Shown here: positions 27,254 to 36,550 of the stretch, piece after piece
How the letters are laid out: each line of letters opens with the position of its first letter
How positions within the stretch are numbered: position 1 is the first letter of the stretch
Assembly (NCBI GenBank): GCA_023205875.1
Contig: CP060762.1
Span: 1 to 64,000 of the forward strand
Reading direction: 5' to 3'
Source of the DNA: Chloropicon primus
Lineage: Eukaryota > Chlorophyta > Chloropicophyceae > Chloropicales > Chloropicaceae
DNA length: 64,000 nucleotides
Notes under the pieces: generated by a model
What the model saw: only the letters and a program-made list of their open reading frames with translations
What the model was told of the DNA's origin: nothing
Database searches by the model: none
Position numbers and translations under genes: made by a program

Positions 27254-28505
27254 ATGTCAACCTTGGACGACCCAAACCCAAACTACCCCGTGGTGGTGGA
27301 TGGGTTGGAAGAGAAGCTCCCAGAGTGGCAAGTGGACCACGTGTATTGTTGGGATGACACCGCGCAGCAGGTGTGCCCCGCGGACCCAAGGGTAAGGATT
27401 CATCAAACTGGACACGAGGACCGCCTCAGAGAGGGAGAGAATGCGAGTTGGGAAGGAGGAGGAGTCTTCGCCATTCCTTCTGGCGTTTTCGTGAAAGTGA
27501 CCTGACTCCTTGTGTTCTTCCTTTTGCGCGGACCAACGCAAGGTTGTGGAGGACTTGCAGAGGCAAGGACACTTCATCTTGAGCTTGACCTCTGCGTTCA
27601 GAACCAAGTTGGGTTTGTTGCAGAACAGCGTGAACGGGCCTTTGCTTGCCAAGCGAGACGCTCTCCTGGTCCAGCAGGCCAAGATTCAGAGCAGGATTGA
27701 TGAGGTGAAGGCAGCGAGCAGCACAATAGAGAAGGAAACCAAACACAATGCAGAGGAGATCGTGGAGCGCTTGAAGTCGACCGAGCGATTCAAGCTTAGC
27801 TTGCTTCTCAGGGACAAGGTGGACCTGGCCAAAGACGTCGAGGTGATCCAGGGTCTCGTGGAGGAGGTGGCGGACAGAGGCAAGGCGACCTCGATGATAG
27901 ACTTCTTGGGCAAGGAGAAGCACCTCAAGGACAGGTGCGAGATGTTGATAGGGAAGCCATACAAGGTGGACATCGAGGTGCAAGCAGACGACTTCGAGCA
28001 CGAAACCAAGGCGCACAAGGATGTAGTGAAGAAGTACGGGGCCTTGCAAGAACTCGTGGAGGTGAAGGATACGATCATCGCCCAGCTTTTGGAGGACAGG
28101 GCGCTGCTCCAGAAGAAGGTTGAGATGATGGAGGAGTCCCACGGCAAGCGGGTGACCGGGCTCGAGAAGGAGAAGGACAACCTGCTGCAAGCTTTGGCCA
28201 AGCTCGGGCCCATCGCCGGGGAGCCCGGAGAGGCCAGGGAAGAGGAGGGGAGCAGGGAGACCCTTGCTCTGGCGGAGAGCACCAGCAAAAGCAGCGACAA
28301 GGGCGAGGAAGAGGCGGTGGAGAGCGTGATGAGTGGCTCGCCGGAGAGCAGGGCGACTTGTAATTCTCAGGAGGCCTCCTTGGTGCAGAGGGGGAGCGGC
28401 AGCGAGGGCGGCACAAGCAACAGCGGGAAGGACTGGCTGATGACCATAGAGCACAACGGAAAGCGAATAGAGGTTTACCAGGAGGACAAGGACGAGTTTG
28501 GGTGA
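27254..28505 (+). CDS. Coiled-coil protein, possibly cytoskeletal
   Basis: Two exons, 27254-27391 and 27543-28505, with a 151-bp phase-0 intron (GTAAGG...GCAAG), give 366 residues. A short conserved-looking N terminus (YPVVVDGLEEKLPEWQVDHVY) precedes about 210 residues of heptad-rich coiled coil. This contains TERFKLSLLLRDKVDLAKDV and FLGKEKHLKDRCEMLIGKPY. A Ser/Glu-rich disordered part follows, then a short charged end. The composition fits a centrosome, basal-body or cilium component, but I do not recognise the family. Its 3' end meets the RPA43 gene 82 bases away. Confidence 0.75.
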
Positions 28506-28587
28506 GCGTCGTCGCGTTCGAGGGTTTGATGGTCGGATAAATAATATAGCACACGCGACGCGCGATGTTTATGATACAAAAAGTCCC

Positions 28588-29307
28588 TTACTTTTTCATC
28601 AGCTCTGCAACCCCACACTTTTGGCCCTTCATTGATCCAACGATTGTCAAGAGGTCGCTCTCCACCTTGAGACTCTCCACCACGAACTTGAGCGAGCACC
28701 CTTCTCTGATCTCCACGGGGTTGTCCGCCTCCTTGCCCTTCTTCTTGGCCGCCTTGGCGGTGTTCCCATCAAAGTCCTGCTTAAAGTTCCCCTGGTACTT
28801 GTAGTCGACCTTGTCACGCGGCAGCACGGCGTTGAAGACCCCGAGGACGAGCATCCCGATGTAATCGCTCCCCAGCTTATGCACCTTACCCACGAGGGTG
28901 CTGCCCCTCTTTGGTGCAAACACCAAGAGCGACGCTCTCACCACGACCTGGACGTACGGCAGGAAAGGCAGGACGAGGCCTGCAGCAATGGAAGAACCTT
29001 CTCCAAAAAAAAAAGCAAATGAAAATTGGATGGAGAGGAAGAAGCGTGGATCACTCAGTTCGAGTTCCTTGCACCGTGGTTGGTCTTTCCTCCCTCGCCC
29101 AAACTCACCTTGTCCGTCCTCCGCGAGCTCCTCGTCCCCGTACGAGAGCACTGCCCCTTCCCATTGAGGCGTCCTGTGCCACTTGAGCACCAGGGAGTCC
29201 AACTTTTCCCTCGCCGCTTCGATCATGGATCCCCCCAACAGAGACGGGTGGATCTCCGCCGTCATCCTCGCCCTTATCGATAGTATTACGTCCTCGTCCA
29301 TCTTCAT
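28588..29307 (-). CDS. RPA43: RNA polymerase I subunit RPA43-like (POLR1F)
   Basis: Two exons, 29307-29109 and 28979-28588, with a 129-bp phase-1 intron (GTGAGT...CTGCAG), give 196 residues; ATG 29301 is an alternative. The first part, LGGSMIEAAREKLDSLVLKW then GAVLSYGDEEL, matches the RPB7-like N-terminal domain of A43. The second, LPFLPYVQVVVRASLLVFAP then GKVHKLGSDYIGMLVLGVFNA, matches its OB domain. A43 forms the stalk of RNA polymerase I with A14 and binds the Rrn3 initiation factor. It is shorter than yeast A43, lacking a long acidic tail. It is divergent from the copper transporter. Confidence 0.8.
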   Translation of the reverse strand: MKMDEDVILSIRARMTAEIHPSLLGGSMIEAAREKLDSLVLKWHRTPQWEGAVLSYGDEELAEDGQGEFGRGRKDQPRCKELELSDPRFFLSIQFSFAFFFGEGSSIAAGLVLPFLPYVQVVVRASLLVFAPKRGSTLVGKVHKLGSDYIGMLVLGVFNAVLPRDKVDYKYQGNFKQDFDGNTAKAAKKKGKEADNPVEIREGCSLKFVVESLKVESDLLTIVGSMKGQKCGVAELMKK

Positions 29308-29716
29308 CAATCCTCCACACCCACACGTCACGTCACGTCACGGTATCGTTATCGTTATCGTTATCGTTCTGAAGCGAAAGCCAAGTCGGTGAGAGGGAGA
29401 CCTTGTCCGTGTTGGTGTTGGTTTGTGTTCCTCTCCTCGTTGTCCTCGTGCTCGTGCTCCTCCTCGTGCCTCCCTTGTGCTCGTTCCTTGGCGCGGCGGT
29501 GGACAGAGTTTGGTTCGTTCTCCGCCGTCGTGGTCGTGTGCACTCGTCCCAAGGACAAGCCCACACACCAGGGAGGACCTTGGAGTTACCCGGGAGGCAA
29601 AGGAGCAAAGGAGCAAGGAAGAGAGGGGGTGGGGTGGGGTGGGATACTGGGGGGGGTCATCATCATCATCCAGCATCATCCAGCATCCAGTAGACACTCT
29701 TGACTTCCTGGCCTTG
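29308..29716. promoter_or_regulatory. Divergent promoter region, RPA43 / CTR
   Basis: 409 bases between two divergent starts. Contains three CGTCA pentamers in tandem (29326-29340), four TATCGT hexamers (29344-29367), G-rich DNA near 29631-29657 and an ATC/CAT run near 29657-29670. TGACG cores are bZIP-type sites in many eukaryotes; a role here is inferred from position only. Confidence 0.5.
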
Positions 29717-30322
29717 ATGGACATGAACAAGAACATGACCATGGCTATGATGCCCATGTACTTTACGAACTCGTACAAGACCACGTTATGGTTCAAGGAG
29801 TGGAGGTCAGAAAGGTGAGGAGAAGCGCCTAGCACAACGAGGGAAAGGGTCTAGGGGAGGGGGGACTCCTTTGATCTCCCTGTGAGCCTCGTTCTCGCTG
29901 ACAAACGGCTTTTGTTTTTCCTGCTGCTCTCCACGCTTTCGTTTGTGCGCTTCAGTCGAATGGATTACTACTTTATGCTTTTCGTGGTGACGGTTTTGGG
30001 TTTCGCCCTGGAGGCTCTCCAGTCTGTGAGGAGGGATCTGGACAACAAGCGGGGTCACCACTACGAGGAGCTCCTGGACGTGCAGGCCGAAAACCGTGAG
30101 CACTACATGAAGTTAGTCCGTGCCGCCTCGGCCTTCCTTTACTTTCTGTCCCTCCTTCTGGGCTACTTGCTCATGCTGGCCGCCATGACCTTCAACGTCG
30201 GTCTGTTCTTGTCCGTGATCGTGGGGATGACCTTGGGCTTTTACTTTTTGAGAACCAAGGAGGGGGGAACGACGGGCGCAGCGCAAGGCGTCGTCGAAGG
30301 CAACCACTGCGGCCTCAGCTGA
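29717..30322 (+). CDS. CTR: CTR-type copper transporter
   Basis: Two exons, 29717-29814 and 29956-30322, with a 141-bp phase-2 intron (GTGAGG...TTCAG), give 154 residues, typical for CTR/COPT. The N terminus MDMNKNMTMAMMPMYF is the Met-rich copper-collecting end. TM1 follows across the intron (YYFMLFVVTVLGFALEAL). TM2 carries the essential MxxxM (LLMLAAMTFN), and TM3 carries GxxxG (IVGMTLGFYF). These trimeric channels bring Cu(I) into the cytosol or out of vesicles. All signature residues are present. Confidence 0.93.
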
Positions 30323-30712
30323 ACCCCCGCAGAGGGGGGACACAAGGAGAAAGGGAAAGCAAAACAAAGGAAAGGAAAGCAAAGGAAACAAAGCGTTGTA
30401 CAGGACCCAGTGTTCATTGTGGTTTCATCCATGCCCCTTCGCTTCCTTCCTCCTCAAGCTAAAGGCCAAAGCAAAGGTAAGGCTGGTGTAATACTATTTT
30501 TTCATGGAACAAAAACGCTTCTGTCGTGTCGTGCCGGTCGAGGACGTGGGATGGCAAGATTCTTTGCATGCTGGGCAGGAACCAACCCCGCCCCTCCATC
30601 GCCATCGCCGCTCTCCGCCATTCGCATCCTTTCCCGCCATCAGGGGAGGAGGAAGCTTTCTTAGTTTTTTGACAAAACTCCCGGGAAAACGCGTTGGACG
30701 ATCGACGGTGCG
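30323..30712. other. 390-bp intergenic region
   Basis: Contains AAAGGAAAGCAAAGG-type repeats at about 30350-30392. No gene seen. It probably holds the CTR 3' end and the promoter of the next gene. Confidence 0.4.
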
Positions 30713-32125
30713 ATGAGGTACGACGTGAGCGCGGAGGACCTGCGGCCTGTGTTGAGCCTGAGAGTGGAGGACGATGTCGGTGCCCCTTCCCCTTCCGCTT
30801 CCCCCTCCGCTTCCGCTTCCGTTTCGTGGGGTTTGTTCGATCCCCACGCGTTTCGCAAAGTGTTCGAGCAACGCAAGTTGTCCTGGGATTGGCTTCACTT
30901 GCAGAGGACGACGACCGCGGAGGACGAGGCCTCGGCGTGGAAGGTCGAGCCACGGGCGACCGCCATGGCTGCACTGGTGAGGATGACCTCCGCCTATCGA
31001 AAGGAGTTCGAGGGTTGCGTGCAACAACACCAACACCAACACCAACACCAACATCAACATCGACAGCAGCACCAGGTGGATCCGGAAGCGGAAGGAGTCT
31101 TGTTGGAGGCCACGAGCGGTGCCTTCGATGCGGTTTTCGATTGGTTGGGTCTGTTCCTCTCCCTCCGGCCCGGCAAGGGGGAAGGCGCTTGGAACAAGGA
31201 GTGGGCGGTGACCCAAGTGGTCCAGGTCATGGTGAACATGGAGTTCTGTCGAAGGAGGAACCACGGGGCCTATGTCGAGATCCTGGTGGAAGTTTTGGGC
31301 TCGCTGAGGCAGAGCGAGGCGGCGTCCAAGCTCTGCTTCGGGGAGACGATGGGCAACCTCCAGGAGACCGTGAGGGAGGAGGGGAACTCGTCCCTGTTCG
31401 CCAAGTCCTACTTTTTCCTCAGGGTGTTCCCAGCGATGGCGAAGAACCTGGGCCCGCTGCTCTTGGAGGACAGCCTGCTGGAGCTGCTGTTCCTCCTCAG
31501 CCGGCGGCCGGTGACCCAGTCCGAGGAGATCTCCAAGATCGCGCACGACTGCATCGGCTTGGTCTTCTCCCACGCCCCGCTTCCGCCGAAGAGGCCCGGA
31601 TGGATGTGGATGAGTGGCAACCACCACGGCGAGGAGGAGGACGGCTTCGGCAGGCTCTACGTCTCAGAGTCGCTCCGTCTGTACCCCACCTCGACCCCGT
31701 ACAACCAATTCGCCCTCGCTGTGCTCTCGATGGCAAAGAGGCAGGAGTTTGGAACTGGCACGGCTTTGTATTGCGCGAGGGGGATGGCGAGCCGGGCGGC
31801 CACGCTCGAGTCCAAGGGGGACCACATCCACGCGAGTGCCTTGAGGAAGCTCTTGTTTGGTTTGGTGAACGTCGTTCCCCTCGCTGCGGTGGCCGACCTC
31901 GTTGTCGAGTACGAGGCGATCATCGCAGCCGCGGCCGAGGTGGGGCACTCCTCCGGAGGAGGCCTCGAGGGGAAGCGCAAAGTGAGGTCGACGCTGCTGC
32001 AGGAGTTTGCAGCGGTTCTCGATGCGAACGGGGATTACTTTAGGAAACCCGACCTCGCGGCTTGGCTGCAGCGCATGATGAGCCCGGGAGATCCAAGCCA
32101 CCATGGCCACCGTTCCATGTTGTAG
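30713..32125 (+). CDS. Uncharacterised alpha-helical protein
   Basis: A single exon of 470 residues starting MRYDVSAEDLRPVLSLRVED. An Ala/Ser/Pro run lies near residue 25 and a (QH)n run near residue 104, encoded by a CAACAC repeat. The rest is helical, with segments such as WAVTQVVQVMVNMEFCRRRNHGAYVEILVEVL and SLLELLFLLSRRP suggestive of a HEAT/ARM-like solenoid. YPTSTPYNQFALAVLSMAKR followed by GTALYCARGMASRAATLE looks conserved in character. I do not recognise the family. The long uninterrupted frame and codon use make it a real gene. Confidence 0.75.
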   Translation: MRYDVSAEDLRPVLSLRVEDDVGAPSPSASPSASASVSWGLFDPHAFRKVFEQRKLSWDWLHLQRTTTAEDEASAWKVEPRATAMAALVRMTSAYRKEFEGCVQQHQHQHQHQHQHRQQHQVDPEAEGVLLEATSGAFDAVFDWLGLFLSLRPGKGEGAWNKEWAVTQVVQVMVNMEFCRRRNHGAYVEILVEVLGSLRQSEAASKLCFGETMGNLQETVREEGNSSLFAKSYFFLRVFPAMAKNLGPLLLEDSLLELLFLLSRRPVTQSEEISKIAHDCIGLVFSHAPLPPKRPGWMWMSGNHHGEEEDGFGRLYVSESLRLYPTSTPYNQFALAVLSMAKRQEFGTGTALYCARGMASRAATLESKGDHIHASALRKLLFGLVNVVPLAAVADLVVEYEAIIAAAAEVGHSSGGGLEGKRKVRSTLLQEFAAVLDANGDYFRKPDLAAWLQRMMSPGDPSHHGHRSML

Positions 32126-32215
32126 TATCGAGACACATCGTCTGGATAGGGCTCGCCGTGCGTCCTTGTACATGATTGCCTTGAAAAAAAGTGGAGGAGG
32201 ATCGTTGTTGTACAA

Positions 32216-32782
32216 TTACAATTGCACCGCAGTGCTTGTCTGCTCGTACCTTGCCCCACCTCCGTACTTGTTCGCCCCCGTGGCGTCATCCAGGCCACCC
32301 TCGCCTTTGGGTCCCACTTCCACGCACGCCGATCCGATCTGCCCGTTCGCGTACTCGAAGAGGGACACCCCCACGGGCTTCTCCACCAGGGGGCTGAGGT
32401 CCTTGAGGAACCCTTGCGTCTTCTCGCTCGACATGTTCTCGTTGAAGTAGCTCACGTTCTTGTACCTCTCCCAAAAGTGGAACTGCTTCCCGTCGTGCGT
32501 GTCCTTGGTGCACTCGAAGGACAGGATCCCCACCGCGTTTGCTTTCATGTCCTCGGCGTACGACGCGCAGAGCTCCTGGACCTCCCCCTCGCTCCCCTCC
32601 TTGGCGATGACCATCTTGTTGCACACGACGTTCTTGTCCCCGCCCTTTCTCCTCGCCTGACACGCCAGGCCGCTCCTCCCCCGAGGGTTGACAGGCCGCG
32701 GCAGCGGCAGTGGCAGTCCACCCCTCTCCCCTCGCACCATTCCCCGTCGCAGACCCCTCGCACCACACGCTCCCGTCACCAT
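32216..32782 (-). CDS. ABM (antibiotic biosynthesis monooxygenase)-fold protein
   Basis: A single exon of 188 residues from ATG 32782. The first ~55 residues are Arg/Gly/Pro-rich with almost no acidic residues, as in plastid or mitochondrial transit peptides. The domain reads VVCNKMVIAKEGSEGEVQEL, GILSFECTKDTHDGKQFHFW, ERYKNVSYFNENMSS and VGVSLFEYANG, the dimeric alpha/beta-barrel pattern of ABM/YgiN-like proteins. Family members are quinol monooxygenases, haem-degrading enzymes or proteins with no known activity, so I do not assign a reaction. A TGTAA element overlaps the stop on the coding strand. Confidence 0.75.
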   Translation of the reverse strand: MVTGACGARGLRRGMVRGERGGLPLPLPRPVNPRGRSGLACQARRKGGDKNVVCNKMVIAKEGSEGEVQELCASYAEDMKANAVGILSFECTKDTHDGKQFHFWERYKNVSYFNENMSSEKTQGFLKDLSPLVEKPVGVSLFEYANGQIGSACVEVGPKGEGGLDDATGANKYGGGARYEQTSTAVQL

Positions 32783-33370
32783 CGCACTCCTCCTCTTTCC
32801 CTTCTCGCGTGAAACTAAAACCAAAGGAAGGAAGGAAGGGAAGAAACACTCAAGGGTTCAAGTTAGGTTTTGTTCAGTTCATCATCCCCAAAAGCAAAGC
32901 CCTCATCATCTTCATCATCATCATCCTCCTCCCTGGATGGAACGGACCTGGGGCTGGTCCTTGTGCCTGCTGGCCTCGTCCTCTCGAAAGGAAAGACACA
33001 CGTTCGTCCCGGAACCCTCCTCCTCCTCCTCCTCCTCCTCCTCCTTCTCGTCGTCGTCGTTGTCGTCGTCGTCTTACCTCGTCGTCGTCGTCCGCTTCGG
33101 AACTCTCCGTGAACTTTTTTTGCTTTTGAGGATAAGGGGAAGGATGACTCCGAGCCAGGAGGATGGATCCTCCATCACGGGACCGGGGGAAAGGAGAACT
33201 TGTTCACAGCGGGAGAAAGGACAACAGAGCAGAGGAGGAACATACACACTCCTCTCCTCTCCTCTCCACTCGACTCGACTCGACTCGTCTCCACTGGACT
33301 CGCAATATTATTAATAGCATTATTTACAGTTGGAGTGGAGTGGGTGTGGTGTGGGTTGCGTCAAACGTCT
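32783..33370. other. 588-bp intergenic region of simple repeats
   Basis: No gene seen. Contains GGAAGGAAGG, ATCATC and CTC/GTC triplet runs at 32895-33075 and a CTCGA pentamer run near 33268-33288. It probably holds the promoter of the ABM gene and the 3' flank of the kinase-like gene. Confidence 0.4.
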
Positions 33371-34381
33371 TCAAGTGGGGATCATGAGGTCAGCCCTCTT
33401 CCTCGTCTTCCAGACGGTGATGGCGTTCTTCTTGTCGTTGAAGTCGACTTGCGCTTTTGCTTGGACGGGGTTCTCGCCCAGGGTTTTCACCTTGCGATGC
33501 ATCACCCTCTGCAGGGCCAAGCCAATGGGGCACTTAATGAAGCACCTCTTGTCGAAGTGGGCGTAAAGGTCGTTCCAGGGGGGGACGTCGAGCAGCAGGT
33601 ACAAGCCCTCCACGATCACGATCTGGTGGTGGCTCTCCACGCGGATGGCCTCGGGGACCGGATCGCCTATTGCATGGTCGAAGCTGGGAAAGGACGCCTC
33701 GGAACCCGGCTCCGTGATGTCGATCACGGACTCCACGAAGGCCTCCGAGTCGAAGGTCCAGTGGGATCCCCGCCTCTTGTGCGCCAACTCCGGCCTGTGC
33801 ATTTGGTCGAGCTCCGCCCGCGTGTAGTGGAAGCCGTCCATGGGCACCACCGTGGCAATGGCCTGCTGGTCCTCCGCCCTGCAATTGATCTTGCTGCAGA
33901 GCCTCTTGGCGAGGGTGGACTTGCCGCTCCCCGGGCACCCCGCTATGGCCAACACGTACCTCACCCCCTCGCCCCCTGTGGCCGCCCCCTTCCTCATTTC
34001 CTCCACCTCCTCCAGGACCTCCTCGGCAAGCGCAGTGCACGCCTTGTCCGCCTTCCTCGAGTGAAAGCACTTGACATCCCGCTCGCGGTCGTGAACGATC
34101 CCATCACCAAGAAGGCTCACGCCCCCTGACGCCGTCCGCCGCCGAGCACAACAAGCCAAGACCTTCCCTCCTCCCCGTCCTCCTCCTCGTCCCCCTCGTC
34201 CTCCTCGTGAAGGGGAACACGAGTTCTCGCGAGTGCAAGGTATTTCCCGGAGCAAGGGGTTGAGTTTTCTTTCAAAGGGACCTCCCCTAGCCATCCAGTG
34301 CCTCTCCCCTGGCTCTCCTCCTCCTCCTCCTCCGCTCCGCCCCGCTCCGCCCTGCGCCCTGCCGAGGAGCGCCATTGCCAT
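33371..34381 (-). CDS. Uridine-kinase-like P-loop kinase, probably organellar
   Basis: A single exon of 336 residues from ATG 34381; a second Met lies two codons on. About 85 residues of Gly/Arg-rich, acid-poor N terminus suggest a transit peptide. The kinase part has Walker A GCPGSGKSTLAKRL, then VPMDGFHYTRAELD, FDHAIGDPVPEAI, VIVEGLYLLLD and CPIGLALQRVMHRK. This is the layout of the PRK/uridine kinase group that includes yeast YFH7 and plant proteins annotated as uridine-kinase-like. The substrate is unknown. The C terminus ends soon after KKNAITVWKTRKRADLMI, a conserved end of these proteins. Confidence 0.82.
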   Translation of the reverse strand: MAMALLGRAQGGAGRSGGGGGGEPGERHWMARGGPFERKLNPLLREIPCTRENSCSPSRGGRGGRGGGRGGGKVLACCARRRTASGGVSLLGDGIVHDRERDVKCFHSRKADKACTALAEEVLEEVEEMRKGAATGGEGVRYVLAIAGCPGSGKSTLAKRLCSKINCRAEDQQAIATVVPMDGFHYTRAELDQMHRPELAHKRRGSHWTFDSEAFVESVIDITEPGSEASFPSFDHAIGDPVPEAIRVESHHQIVIVEGLYLLLDVPPWNDLYAHFDKRCFIKCPIGLALQRVMHRKVKTLGENPVQAKAQVDFNDKKNAITVWKTRKRADLMIPT

Positions 34382-34557
34382 CGCCGCTTTTGGCTTTTTT
34401 CCAGCAGAGAGGAGACGATGGATGAGGATGATGGGTGAGGAGGAGAGGAACGGAAGAAAGGACAAGGACGTGGATGATGCAGGAGTGTAGATCGGTAGAT
34501 CCCATCGCTCGCACGCTGTGGCGTGCGTTCCTGGTCCCAATGGACGATGATGTTTGG

Positions 34558-35619
34558 TTAAAATCGTGTGGCGTGGGTTAGCGCGGGCCCCAACGTCTCG
34601 TACTTGAACTTGAATCCCACGTCTTTGGCTTTCTCTGGCACGACTTTCTGCCCCTCGAGCACCAAGATGGCCCCCTCACCCAAGAGGACTTGGAGGGGCA
34701 GGTCTGGAACCGCTGGCATGAACATTGGCCTCCCGAGACACTCCGCCAGCGCCTTGCAAAACTCGTTCATGACCACCGGGTTCGGCGCTGTCCCGTTGAT
34801 CGGTCCGGAGATGCCCTTGTTCTCCACGGACTCCACGATGAGGCTCACGAGGTCGTCCCTGTGGATCCAGCTCATCCACTGATCGCCCGCTCCGAGAGGC
34901 GACCCGATGAACAGCTGGAACAGTGGGATCATCTTTTCCAGAACCCCTCCCTCTTTGGAGAGCACGAGGCCCGTCCGGAGGCAAACCACCCGCGGTCCCT
35001 CCCCTTCCCCGGACTCCGAAGCCGCGTGGGCCGCGGCCTCCCACTCCCTGCACACCCCCGCGAGGAAATCGCTGCCGCAGGGAGAGTCCTCCGTGAAGGT
35101 GGCGCCGAGGGAGGTGCCGTAGAACCCGATGGCGCTGCCGCTGACGAAGACCTCGGGCTTGTTTTCGGCCGCCCGGATCAGATCGGACAGGTACCTCGTC
35201 GTGTTCACGCGGGAGTCAAAGATCTCCTGCTTGACTCCCTCGCTCCAGCGAGTGCTTATGGGTTCTCCTGCCAAGTTGATGACGGCCTTCGTCCCCTCGA
35301 TCCCGTCCTTCCACTCGCCCTTGCTGTAAAACCCGAGCTGACTGAACTGCCCCAAGGTCTCCCTCGCCCCAGCCTTGTCCCTCGTCAGCACATTCACCCT
35401 GTCCCCCTTGGAGATCAGGCGCTTGACGAGCTGCCTCCCCACCAACCCCGTAGCCCCCGTCACCGCGAACACGTTGTCCTCCGCCCTCACCACCACCACC
35501 CTCCTCCTCCCCGACGCCCTCATTCCCGACGCCCTCATCGGCGCTCTCAGCCTCCTCGCCGACGCCCTCCTTGGCGCGTACGCGGTGCCCCTCCTCTCCC
35601 TCCGCAGCGGCGACGCCAT
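34558..35619 (-). CDS. GC1: GC1/SulA-type plastid epimerase-like protein (SDR39U1 family)
   Basis: A single exon of 353 residues. A basic transit peptide of about 45 residues is followed by VTGATGLVGRQLVKRL (NAD-binding), VINLAGEPISTRWSEGVKQE, VSGSAIGFYGTS with the active-site Tyr, EDSPCGSDFLAGVCREWE, GPINGTAPNPV and a DUF1731 end (LLGEGAILVLEGQKVVPEKA). In Arabidopsis, GIANT CHLOROPLAST 1 sits at the inner face of the plastid inner envelope and affects plastid division. A true enzyme activity has not been settled for the family. It is divergent from the small plastid protein gene. Confidence 0.93.
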   Translation of the reverse strand: MASPLRRERRGTAYAPRRASARRLRAPMRASGMRASGRRRVVVVRAEDNVFAVTGATGLVGRQLVKRLISKGDRVNVLTRDKAGARETLGQFSQLGFYSKGEWKDGIEGTKAVINLAGEPISTRWSEGVKQEIFDSRVNTTRYLSDLIRAAENKPEVFVSGSAIGFYGTSLGATFTEDSPCGSDFLAGVCREWEAAAHAASESGEGEGPRVVCLRTGLVLSKEGGVLEKMIPLFQLFIGSPLGAGDQWMSWIHRDDLVSLIVESVENKGISGPINGTAPNPVVMNEFCKALAECLGRPMFMPAVPDLPLQVLLGEGAILVLEGQKVVPEKAKDVGFKFKYETLGPALTHATRF

Positions 35620-35816
35620 GCGCTCTCAGCCTCACACTTCGGATAACGTTATCGTGGAGGAGGGACGAGGACGGGAACACAAGGGGAGGGAGAGACAAAG
35701 ACAAAGACAAAGACAAAGACCGACGCCATCGTGATCGTGTCCTGGGCTTGACGAAACAAACCCGCGCTCCAGGCGAAAACCTTGTTTTGCAGATACTGAC
35801 TACGCAAACACCTTGG

Positions 35817-36370
35817 ATGGGTGGAGTTGGGAATGGATTGAGGGACGTCAAGAAGTTGATGAGGACGACGAGGGCGAGGAGGGGGGTGCTGGGGCGAGCG
35901 GAGGGTTGCTACGGGAGGGAGAGCAGGGGTGTGACATCGCGGGGGTGGAGGCGGGGCGGGAGGAAGGCCTGCGCGCGAGCGGCGGGGGACGAGGACCGGA
36001 ACGGGGCGAGTGAAGTTGTGGGGGAGACCGCCGCGGAGGAGGCGGTCACGAAAGGATTCGGTAAGCGTGCTTCGAGGGGTTGCACTCCTTCCCCACCGCA
36101 CCTTGGGCAGGGCGGCTGACGCGCACGGGGTTATTGTTTTTGTTTTTTTCTCTCCTTCCTCCAGTGGAGGACCGGGCTCTGCAGGAGCAGATGGCGAAGA
36201 AGAAGCTGCTGAAGATGAAGGAGGAGGAGGAGATCAAGAAGGGCCAAAGGACGGCTATCATTACGGGGACCATTTCAATTTTGCTTGGCGTCGCTTGGCT
36301 CGCGATCGTGTTCCTTCTCGACTCGAGGGGAAACACGCTGGAGCCACCTCCGCCGGAGGCCTTCCTGTGA
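35817..36370 (+). CDS. Small plastid-targeted single-span membrane protein
   Basis: Two exons, 35817-36060 and 36165-36370, with a 104-bp phase-1 intron (GTAAGC...CCAG), give 149 residues. The N terminus is Arg/Gly-rich and looks like a transit peptide. The mature part has a charged helix (DRALQEQMAKKKLLKMKEEE), one hydrophobic span (TAIITGTISILLGVAWLAIV) and a conserved-looking end, DSRGNTLEPPPPEAF. I recall similar small proteins in plants, but no function. It shares a 197-base divergent promoter with GC1 that contains AGACAA repeats at about 35693-35720. Confidence 0.7.
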
Positions 36371-36464
36371 TGAGAGAGGGGGGAGGGTGGCAGCAAAGCA
36401 GCTCCTGCCAGGGAAGCAACGCTTACCGTTTCGATGCTTACCGCTCGGGCGTGAAGGGCTTTTT

Positions 36465-36469
36465 TGTAA
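36465..36469 (+). terminator. TGTAA poly(A)-signal-like element
   Basis: TGTAA 95 bases after the stop of the small plastid protein gene. Confidence 0.45.
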
Positions 36470-36503
36470 TTCTATAATGAAGGTTCCAATAATCCCTCGT
36501 GGG

Positions 36504-36550
36504 CTTCGACCTCGAGGAGGAAGTCTTCGACCTCGAGGAGGAAGTCTTCG
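36504..36550. repeat. 21-bp tandem duplication
   Basis: Two perfect copies of a 21-base unit that begins CTTCGACCTCGAGG, plus a partial third copy. Confidence 0.9.
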
